Shown here one piece after another: positions 57,951 through 64,000 of a stretch of DNA of 64,000 nucleotides; positions within the stretch are counted from its first letter, which is position 1; each line of letters begins with the position of its first letter. A program made the position numbers and the translations under genes. The stretch is from the NCBI RefSeq assembly GCF_001514125.1, contig NZ_KQ948557.1, positions 294,138 through 358,137 on the forward strand, given 5' to 3'. The notes beneath the pieces were generated by a model. It did no database searches and was not told the origin of the DNA. It worked only from the letters and a program-made list of their open reading frames with translations. Source of the DNA: Streptomyces longwoodensis. Its GTDB lineage: Bacteria; Actinomycetota; Actinomycetes; Streptomycetales; Streptomycetaceae.

Positions 57951-58207
57951 AAGCTCTCTCAGCGCAGGCCCTTTAAGCCCTTGGTGAAGGCCAGCCCGGC
58001 GTTGCGGATGCGTAGGCGCCTGTCAACGTGCCTACTACGCCACGGCTTCTCGGCGTCGCTAGCGATGCTCTCCGGGTCTTCGTATAGGCGTATCTGCTGG
58101 CAGCACGCACAAGCCCGCCGAGTGGCAGAAATGCCGCATTATCGGCAGTAGCCGACAAGATCTCCTCTAGCATCGTCTAACTACTGCTGATGGAGGGGGA
58201 GTTCGAC

Positions 58208-59275
58208 ATGAGTGACGGAGATGCCCGGCTGGACCCAGCCCGCGGGCCGGAAACGCCCGAGCCAAGACCTGACAGCGAACCATCACCGGCACTCCCACCC
58301 TCCGGCGCTCCGCACAGCCCGGCACCGGAGCCCTCTCCGTCGACCGACCCCGCGCCATCCGCAGCGTCCCGGCGCATGCTTGACGGCGCCGCAAGGGCTG
58401 GAAGTGAAGCCATACGTGCTGCGGTTGGAGAGCGGCCGGAAGGCGGATCGGATAGGAGATGGATCTCCGTACGGGCGGGCGTAGCCCTGACCATCTTCTT
58501 GATAGGAACCGCAGTAGCCAGTCTCATTGGGCTGTGGATCGCAAACGTCTTCGCCGACGACAGCGCAAAGGTGCAGGATGACGCAAACGAAAGGGTCGAC
58601 GCGAGCAAGCCCGCGTTTGATGTAACGGTCACTCCTGCACTGAGCGATAAGAATCCGTGGACCAGCTGGGAAATAGACCGCAGGCTAACTCCCGCAGAGG
58701 AGTCCGAACTTGAGAAGATGCCAGCTTCCGTAGAGAATGCCGATCGTGTATGGGAATTTGTACGCAAGGCGGGCGGAAGAAGGGCTGACGGCGACGCGAA
58801 CGGCTACCGATTCCAATTCACCAGCGAGCGTCAGGCGGCTGTCTCCATTACGGATACATATGCGAAGGTAGGTAAATGCTGGACCTCCAGAGCGAAGACC
58901 TACATCAGCCTAATGCAAGGAGGTTTAACCGGTTGGGAAGACGTCTACTTCGAACTCGACTCGAAGCTTTCCGCTATCCCGCTGTTGCACGGGACCGCTC
59001 AGGACTCCCAAGCGGGCATCCCCTTCGACAAGGCCATTGCCCTGGGAGGAAACGAAACGCCTGCGTACCTCAAGGTACTGCCCAACTCAACCACCCGGTC
59101 GTGCAACTGGTCCCTTCAGTTCGAGTACAACGTCGCTCCCGACGCCACTCCAAAGAAACGGACTGTATCAAAAGACGGGAAGGGGGACGACCTCGTATTC
59201 AACGGCCCCTATGCGACTGACGCCGACGTTTGGGGACCGGGCCCCACAGGAACATTCGCAAAAGATACGTCCTGA
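58208..59275 (+). CDS. Membrane-anchored hypothetical protein, lower GC
   Basis: 355 residues from ATG 58208, with GGAGGGGGAG just upstream (ATG 58190 would lie before this ribosome site). A Pro/Ser/Glu-rich cytoplasmic tail (about 1-60) is followed by one transmembrane segment (WISVRAGVALTIFLIGTAVA, about 85-112) and an extracytoplasmic domain with two cysteines (GKCWTSR, RSCNWSL) that may pair. Codon use is clearly less GC-biased than its neighbours, suggesting later acquisition. No family recognised. Confidence 0.6.
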   Translation: MSDGDARLDPARGPETPEPRPDSEPSPALPPSGAPHSPAPEPSPSTDPAPSAASRRMLDGAARAGSEAIRAAVGERPEGGSDRRWISVRAGVALTIFLIGTAVASLIGLWIANVFADDSAKVQDDANERVDASKPAFDVTVTPALSDKNPWTSWEIDRRLTPAEESELEKMPASVENADRVWEFVRKAGGRRADGDANGYRFQFTSERQAAVSITDTYAKVGKCWTSRAKTYISLMQGGLTGWEDVYFELDSKLSAIPLLHGTAQDSQAGIPFDKAIALGGNETPAYLKVLPNSTTRSCNWSLQFEYNVAPDATPKKRTVSKDGKGDDLVFNGPYATDADVWGPGPTGTFAKDTS

Positions 59276-59442
59276 ATCGCAACTGAACACCAGCTTCGCT
59301 ATACCCGGCCCTACCCTCGCCGCCGGATTATGTCAGTAACTTTCAGGGACTGGTCCGGAGTCTGGGCCAGGCTGGTCCGAGGATTCAGCCAAAAGCCTGA
59401 CTGCGCCCTGGCGAAGCCGCCTATAGCATGGACGGTAGCTTC

Positions 59443-60753
59443 TCAGGTCTGCAGGATGTCCATGCCGAATTGGTGCAGCAACCCTTCTGCAAGATCGGTA
59501 GCCGCTGCGATGAGGGCCTGGTCGTCGCTGAAGGGAGCCAACTCGGTGTGGGCGGGCTGTATCGTCCGCGGCTGCCGTGCCCACTCGGCTATTTCAGGGC
59601 GCCGATGACCAACGACGACGGGAACGAAGCGGAAGCCGCCACCGGACTCCAGGGCGGCACACAGGTCGATGGGAGTGCCCGCGTGCAGAGCCAGCCGATG
59701 TTCGTGGACGAGGGACACGGTCTCGAAGGCGGCACTGATGAGCACCCACGCTGCCACAGGCAGACACACGTCCCCTTCCCCTTCCCCGACGCCCGTATAC
59801 GGCGAGGCGCTGTGGGAGAGGTCCACGGCGGTGACGACTGTGCCGTCGTGATGCAGTTCCACCAGTATGCGACACCGGTGGGTGGCTCGTGCCGGGACGA
59901 GCATGTTGGTGTCCACCCAGCGCCGCAGGCCCTTACGCGGATTGTTGTCGAGGAGATGAGGGAAGAGCTGCGGACCCAGGAGGCGCGGCATCGGGATGGC
60001 ACTGGCGAGCAGGCTCGCAGCCCGCTTCGAGCTCTGGGACATGACGTGCTGCGCCTGCGCGCGTGACAACGCTGGCACCATGCGGGGGATAGGGCGTGTG
60101 GGGCGTGCGGCTACGACCAGCCACGCGGCGGCGTGGTTCTCCGACTCCCCGAGGACAAGCTCGGTGGTGTGCCGCATGTGCTGGTTCAAGGCCGCATCCG
60201 CGGCGTCCTGGCGGGCGAAACGGCCCCGGTAGGCGAGCGCAACCTGATACTCGGACATGTAGTCCGTGTCGTCTCGGTGCCGGTAGGGCGCGTTGAAGGT
60301 GGTCCTGTCCTTATCCTTCTGCTGCCATCCGTAAAGGAAGTGGGGCGCCATCTCGCTGGCCGGAACGTCAACGACCAGGAGGTCCTTACCGCTGCCATCG
60401 GTCGCTGGCAGTTTGAGGTAGCTGACGCCGCTCACGGTGGGCTGAAGATGCACACGTAGCCACTGGCCGAGCTGCTTGTCGTTGACCTTGTCCAGGTCAA
60501 TACCGACTCTCTCGATGGCGTCGCTCACGCCGTAGACGAGGAGGCCGCCTCGGGTGTTGGCCATGGCGGCGACGTCCTTCGCGAACTCGTTCCACTCTCC
60601 CTTGACCCTGGGTTCGGCCGGCAGCGCCTCTTTCCAGTCCAGATCGTCGCTCTCGCCGAGTTTCCGCCGCACGGCCTCGGCGACCATGTCGTAGGTCACC
60701 GGTCCGGGCGGATGGCCGAGATACTCGTGCAGCCGTGTCCATGAACGCGCCAT
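59443..60753 (-). CDS. AlbA_2 (Schlafen-like) domain protein 1
   Basis: 436 residues from ATG 60753 (MARSWTRLHEYLGHPPGPVT). The AlbA_2/Schlafen N-terminal core motif is at 37-76: DLDWKE, then FAKDVAAMANTRGGLLVYGV. The remainder is a large alpha/beta domain (LFPHLLDNNPRKGLRRWVDT, ILVELHHDGTVVTAVDLSHS) similar in plan to the neighbouring paralogue. The catalytic-type Glu/Asp of RNase-active Schlafens may correspond to E35/D37/E42, but this is uncertain. -10 TACTCT lies 6 nt before the ATG, so the transcript is probably leaderless. Confidence 0.7.
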   Translation of the reverse strand: MARSWTRLHEYLGHPPGPVTYDMVAEAVRRKLGESDDLDWKEALPAEPRVKGEWNEFAKDVAAMANTRGGLLVYGVSDAIERVGIDLDKVNDKQLGQWLRVHLQPTVSGVSYLKLPATDGSGKDLLVVDVPASEMAPHFLYGWQQKDKDRTTFNAPYRHRDDTDYMSEYQVALAYRGRFARQDAADAALNQHMRHTTELVLGESENHAAAWLVVAARPTRPIPRMVPALSRAQAQHVMSQSSKRAASLLASAIPMPRLLGPQLFPHLLDNNPRKGLRRWVDTNMLVPARATHRCRILVELHHDGTVVTAVDLSHSASPYTGVGEGEGDVCLPVAAWVLISAAFETVSLVHEHRLALHAGTPIDLCAALESGGGFRFVPVVVGHRRPEIAEWARQPRTIQPAHTELAPFSDDQALIAAATDLAEGLLHQFGMDILQT

Positions 60754-60815
60754 CCGAGCAGAGTAGATCCCCAAGGGGCGGCCGTGCTGTCCAACTCTCG
60801 ATTACCTGCAGGTCG

Positions 60816-62189
60816 TCAGGACAGCAGGCGCTGCCGCCGCGCCCAAGCGGCGACGGCTCCGGCGTTGCGAGAGCTGAACCTGTCGGGACGGAGTTCGCCG
60901 GCACGGGTGATGAGGCCGGTTTCGGGATAACCGAAAGCCTGGAGCAGTTCGTCGGCCAGCGCCGCGGTCGCCTCTAGTAGACCGCGCCCCTGATCGACTA
61001 CGTCGTCCAGAATCACGGCGGCGTGAGCCTCGGCGTACTGGCAGGTCTGCGTGCTGAATTGGGCGCGCTGTCCGGAGCCGGGATCCAATGGGTCGACGCG
61101 GAACGGGAGCGCATCAGGTCGGTCCAGGTCGATGGCCATCCTCCGCGCCGGATGCTCTGCCATGTCCGCTACGAGGGCGGCCTTGACGAGCGCGGTCCCG
61201 CTCGCTCCAGCACGATCGCGTGCGTGCCCGGCGAGGAAGGGCAGAGCACACAGCAACTGGTAGACGACGTCGCCGGGTTCGACGAACTGCAGGTCGACAT
61301 CGTTGCCGCGCATACATGATTGGTGAGTGTGCAGACCCAGCCCGATGACAGCGCTACCGTCTCGGTGCAGTTCGACCCGGGCGGCGCGGTCGCCAGCAGG
61401 TTCCGTCACGATGAGCCGTCGCGGGCCGACAGCTGGGCGCACGAAGGTGCGGTGCCCCTGGCCGAGATAGAGCTCCGCGCGCTGAATCTCGTCCTGGTAG
61501 CGGGCGAAGCGAGCGGAGTCGATGACCATGTCGCCCGGTGCTTCGGGGGCCAAAGCGACGACGAGGTGGGGCGTGGCGCGGTCGGCGAGGGCATCGACGA
61601 GGTCTTCCTCGACGTCGGCCAGGCGTTGGTCGCGTTCGGCGGCCGCCGTGAAGCGAGCGCGGTAGGCGGTGGCGATGTCCGTCTCGGTCAGCCATTCGGT
61701 CTTGCTGCTGCCGCGTCGGGGGAAGCGCAGTGTGTCCTTGGAGGGCTTGGTGGGGGGAGCCGTCACGGCGTGTGGGCCGTAGGGACTGCGGGGCACCGCG
61801 AGCAGCAGGAAGCCGGTGTCTGGAGCGTCAGGGTTGGGAACGCGGATGGTCTCGTAGGGAACGCGCGGCGCGGTGTTGTTCGCGATGACTTGCCGGATGT
61901 GCCGGACGTGGCGGTCGTCCAGGTCGACGTCGAACACCTTGCTGGGCACACCCTTGTCCTCGGCCATCCCGAGAACGAGGAGGCCGCCCGTGTGGTTTGC
62001 GAAGGCGGCGACATCCTTGGCCAGTTCCTCGCGGCCTTTGTCGTCCGCGCCATAGTGCTCCTTTTTGTAGTCGAGGTCCTCGCTTTCGGCAGCTTCGGCG
62101 TTGCCCACCAGATCGGCCAGGATGTTGTAGTCGACCTGATCGAGCCGTCTACCGAGCAGATCTTCGAGCCTGCGCAGTCGCATCACCAT
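60816..62189 (-). CDS. AlbA_2 (Schlafen-like) domain protein 2
   Basis: 457 residues, ATG 62189. Same architecture as the downstream gene: EDLDYKKE at 37-44 and LAKDVAAFANHTGGLLVLGM at 56-75, then IRVPNPDAPDTGFLLLAVPR, and a C-terminal domain with RVELHRDGSAVIGLGLHT paralleling ILVELHHDGTVVTAVDLS of the other copy. -10 TAGGGT is 6 nt before the ATG. Sequence identity between the two is low outside these blocks, so this is an old duplication or heterodimer pair. Role in RNA or translation control during phage attack is possible; not shown. Confidence 0.7.
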   Translation of the reverse strand: MVMRLRRLEDLLGRRLDQVDYNILADLVGNAEAAESEDLDYKKEHYGADDKGREELAKDVAAFANHTGGLLVLGMAEDKGVPSKVFDVDLDDRHVRHIRQVIANNTAPRVPYETIRVPNPDAPDTGFLLLAVPRSPYGPHAVTAPPTKPSKDTLRFPRRGSSKTEWLTETDIATAYRARFTAAAERDQRLADVEEDLVDALADRATPHLVVALAPEAPGDMVIDSARFARYQDEIQRAELYLGQGHRTFVRPAVGPRRLIVTEPAGDRAARVELHRDGSAVIGLGLHTHQSCMRGNDVDLQFVEPGDVVYQLLCALPFLAGHARDRAGASGTALVKAALVADMAEHPARRMAIDLDRPDALPFRVDPLDPGSGQRAQFSTQTCQYAEAHAAVILDDVVDQGRGLLEATAALADELLQAFGYPETGLITRAGELRPDRFSSRNAGAVAAWARRQRLLS

Positions 62190-62195
62190 GCGCCG

Positions 62196-62201
62196 ACCCT
62201 A
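62196..62201 (-). promoter_or_regulatory. -10 element of AlbA_2 protein 2 (leaderless type)
   Basis: TAGGGT on the minus strand, 6 nt before ATG 62189; no ribosome binding site intervenes. Confidence 0.5.
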
Positions 62202-62294
62202 CTGCCGACACCTCGCAGTTGAGGTGCGCAAGCCACAAGGACGGCGGAGTATCCGCGGGTGCTGGGGGGCGGCTTGTACCGGTAGCAGCTCCAG

Positions 62295-62912
62295 CTATTC
62301 CGGTATCCGGGGGAGGTCGGTCTCCGCAGGCCACGCTGGCAGGTCACCACGGTTCGGTTCGCGGCGGTGGAGTTCCCGCAGGCCCCGGATGCGGGCAGCC
62401 GCCTCGGCGAGGGCGGCTTCCGGCGACCACATCCGGAACCCGGGGAACCGCGCGGCGATCGCAGGCGCCTTGTTCAGCAGACGTCGCTCACGCGTAATGA
62501 ATCCATACCCGCCATACCGGATGGCCGTGGAGACGTGCATGGCGTCACGGATGTGATTGTCCCGGGCGGTCGCCCGGTCCGCGTTCGGGAACAGGATGGC
62601 GAACGCATCATCCAGACGGATGCGATCCTCCTCGCTGCCGAAGACGGAGGAATCCCAGCGGGATTGACCCCAGACCATCGGCCCGAGCGCCTCCGGGTAC
62701 CCGGCACTGGCCTCCGTGAGCCGTTCCCACTTCTCCTCGGGTGCATCAGCAAGCTCTGTGTCCATGGCATCGGTGCGCTGGAGATCGATCCACCCCTCAT
62801 CACCCAGATGTTTCAGGCACAACGTGGCCTCGTCCATGGCATCGATGATGTGTGTGTCGATGAAGAACGTAAGCCCGGTGAGGTTGTGGGGCACTGGGGC
62901 CGCAGCTGCCAT
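62295..62912 (-). CDS. PIN-like domain protein
   Basis: 205 residues from ATG 62912 (MAAAAPVPHNLTGLTFFIDT). PIN-type acidic residues: Asp in FFIDTHIIDAMDEA, Asp/Glu in RTDAMDTELADA, Asp in NHIRDAMHVSTAIRYGGYGF, and the closing ITRERRLL strand. Predicted RNase. A longer in-frame start is rejected because the extension is Arg-rich and because -10 TACCGT sits 7 nt before this ATG. No obvious antitoxin gene is adjacent; the AlbA_2 gene follows on the same strand after 105 bp. Confidence 0.65.
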   Translation of the reverse strand: MAAAAPVPHNLTGLTFFIDTHIIDAMDEATLCLKHLGDEGWIDLQRTDAMDTELADAPEEKWERLTEASAGYPEALGPMVWGQSRWDSSVFGSEEDRIRLDDAFAILFPNADRATARDNHIRDAMHVSTAIRYGGYGFITRERRLLNKAPAIAARFPGFRMWSPEAALAEAAARIRGLRELHRREPNRGDLPAWPAETDLPRIPE

Positions 62913-63008
62913 ACGCAGCACGGTACCCCTGTAGACACACAGCGCCAGCGCCGATGGCACAGCCTGATGCGGTCTCCGCCTTGGTCGCCGAGCCGTCTGC
63001 AGCGGACG

Positions 63009-63371
63009 ATGTACACGGACCACAACACAACCTGGGGGCCGGGTGGCGAGGGTGAAGCGTTCTTCAGCAGTGAAGATCACTGGGCCGAGCCGTGGGTGCT
63101 GAATGTCGAGTTGATCGAGTCTCTGCGTTTTGGGCCGCCTGCCGATCAGACCGACCTGGGTGTGGCCGTCGTCCTGCCCCGGCTACTGGAGCAGGGCTTC
63201 GAAAGCCAGTTCACGAAGGGCCCGTCAGGGCGCTTCAAGAACCTGATGCAGACGAGTACCTGGTGGATCAAGAACCACGAGCCTGACAGCGATGAAATGG
63301 CGGCCACCGATTCCCTCTGCCGGCGCCTGCACCGTGATGCGCACCTACTGCGCCCGCTACGCCCAGCCTGA
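63009..63371 (+). CDS. Small hypothetical protein next to the hairpin array
   Basis: 120 residues, ATG 63009 (MYTDHNTTWGPGGEGEAFFS), divergent from the PIN-like gene. Contains WVLNVELIESLRFGPPADQT and WWIKNHEPDSDEMAATDSLC. Good protein composition but no recognised domain. It is the last gene before the hairpin array, and no gene is apparent to its right. Confidence 0.5.
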   Translation: MYTDHNTTWGPGGEGEAFFSSEDHWAEPWVLNVELIESLRFGPPADQTDLGVAVVLPRLLEQGFESQFTKGPSGRFKNLMQTSTWWIKNHEPDSDEMAATDSLCRRLHRDAHLLRPLRPA

Positions 63372-63554
63372 CGGACTCGATCTCCCGGCGCTGATCCCGC
63401 AGGTCTACCTCCGAGCGGCAATGTGTTGACTTTCAGGCACAGCTCATCACCCCTCCACGCCCCACCAGTGGTATTCGGGGCCATTCCAGACGGGCCAACA
63501 ACTCCGGGAACCTACACGCCCGGTCTGACAACGCCCCCGAAAACCAACCAAGAT
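63372..63554. other. Spacer between last gene and hairpin array
   Basis: About 180 bp with no gene; contains only weak imperfect dyads (e.g. CCGGG...CCCGG near 63508-63530). Confidence 0.4.
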
Positions 63555-64000
63555 GTGCCCCGCGACAGCGGGGCACCGCAAGGAACTGGACAGACCGGCA
63601 GACACGCCGCGGGGCCACCAGGCCCCGCCTCACCCCGCTCTGTCGGCCCGCCAGGGCCGGACACCCGCAGCAGCCGGCCGACATCAAGAGGGGAGGGGAA
63701 CCGGATAACTGTCCAACAAATCCTTACGACATCACGGCGCTGCAGGCGCCGACACACAACTCAACCCCTGCCCGCCAGGGCAGGGAACCCCCAACCACTC
63801 CAATTAACTGTCATGCCGCCAGGCATGACACCCCAAACGTACGACAGCGGGGCCGCCAGGCCCCGCCCTTATCCGTTCCTGTTGGCCCGTTAGGGCCAAC
63901 CCACCCAACACACAGTCATGCCGCCAGGCATGACGACGTGTCACCTTACGGGCCGTCAGGCCCGTAGTTGGCCGCCAGGCCAACTGAAGAGCCGACAGGC
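63555..64000 (+). repeat. Array of GNNA-loop stem-loops, telomere-like
   Basis: Perfect stems (bp; loop): 63555-63576 (9; GACA), 63609-63628 (8; ACCA), 63644-63659 (6; GCCA), 63735-63751 (6; 5-nt loop TGCAG), 63766-63785 (8; GCCA), 63809-63830 (9; GCCA), 63847-63866 (8; GCCA), 63881-63900 (8; GTTA), 63915-63934 (8; GCCA), 63947-63966 (8; GTCA), 63966-63985 (8; GCCA), and a start of another cut by the window edge (GAGCC-GACA-GGC). Stem sequences differ but are exactly self-complementary; loops are 5'-G..A-3' on the plus strand and closed by C-G. Spacing shrinks to nothing toward the right edge. Confidence 0.85.

Noticed and set aside
63555..63985. Series of rho-independent terminators
   Set aside because: No T-tracts follow the stems, eleven in a row is excessive, and the tetraloop is constrained while stems are not.
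63555..64000. CRISPR array
   Set aside because: The repeated units are hairpins with different stems; there is no constant direct repeat or regular spacer, and no cas genes are nearby.

Overview
The window is very GC-rich, uses GTG/ATG starts with many 4-bp ATGA/GTGA gene overlaps, and carries families typical of actinomycetes: SMI1/KNR4, DUF6233-like and NucA/NucB proteins, a TIGR02677-02680 cassette, and IS701/IS5/IS3 elements. It is best explained as an accessory arm of a Streptomyces-type linear replicon. Nearly all recognisable genes are conflict/defence genes, mobile elements or remnants; no core metabolic or ribosomal genes and no tRNA or rRNA were seen.

Left part (1-15 kb): a two-gene unit (repeat-bearing small protein plus a membrane-anchored Mrr-like nuclease) is followed by a 1452-residue NACHT-like NTPase with a C-terminal PD-(D/E)XK-like domain. 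Next come a secreted NucA/NucB-type nuclease and an SMI1/KNR4 protein that converge on a shared terminator, then a patch of small conserved hypothetical genes and plasmid-like remnants.

Middle part (15-35.5 kb): a decaying mosaic. A Y-family polymerase fragment is joined to an IS5-family fragment, followed by a broken NACHT gene. Then come three paralogous TPR-CHAT protease genes of the CATRA conflict type. The first is divergent from a small Cys-containing protein and a membrane protein; the other two are tandem. Two different IS701 elements and one IS3 element, all with damaged transposase frames, punctuate the region. Copies 2 and 3 share a nearly identical 393-bp tract over the protease active site, which suggests gene conversion.

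Right-centre (35.6-50.7 kb): a complete type III Wadjet-like operon (jetA-jetB-jetC-jetD, all translationally overlapped), then a PIN-like protein paired with an XRE-ImmA/IrrE regulator, then an accessory sbcCD pair. Divergent from sbcD is a five-gene operon (50.9-57.9 kb): a probable regulator, a Cas4/RecB-like nuclease with four candidate iron-sulfur cysteines, an unknown 488-residue protein, an SF1 helicase and an SF2 helicase with helicase-associated repeats. I do not recognise this combination as a named defence system.

Right end (58-64 kb): a membrane protein, two tandem AlbA_2 (Schlafen-like) proteins and a PIN-like protein, several with leaderless-type promoters. The last 450 bp hold an array of at least ten perfect stem-loops with unrelated stems but nearly constant GNNA tetraloops closed by C-G. 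The stem-loops pack more tightly toward the window edge. This resembles the folded 3' strand of a Streptomyces telomere, but with a non-archetypal loop, and is the most unusual structure in the window.
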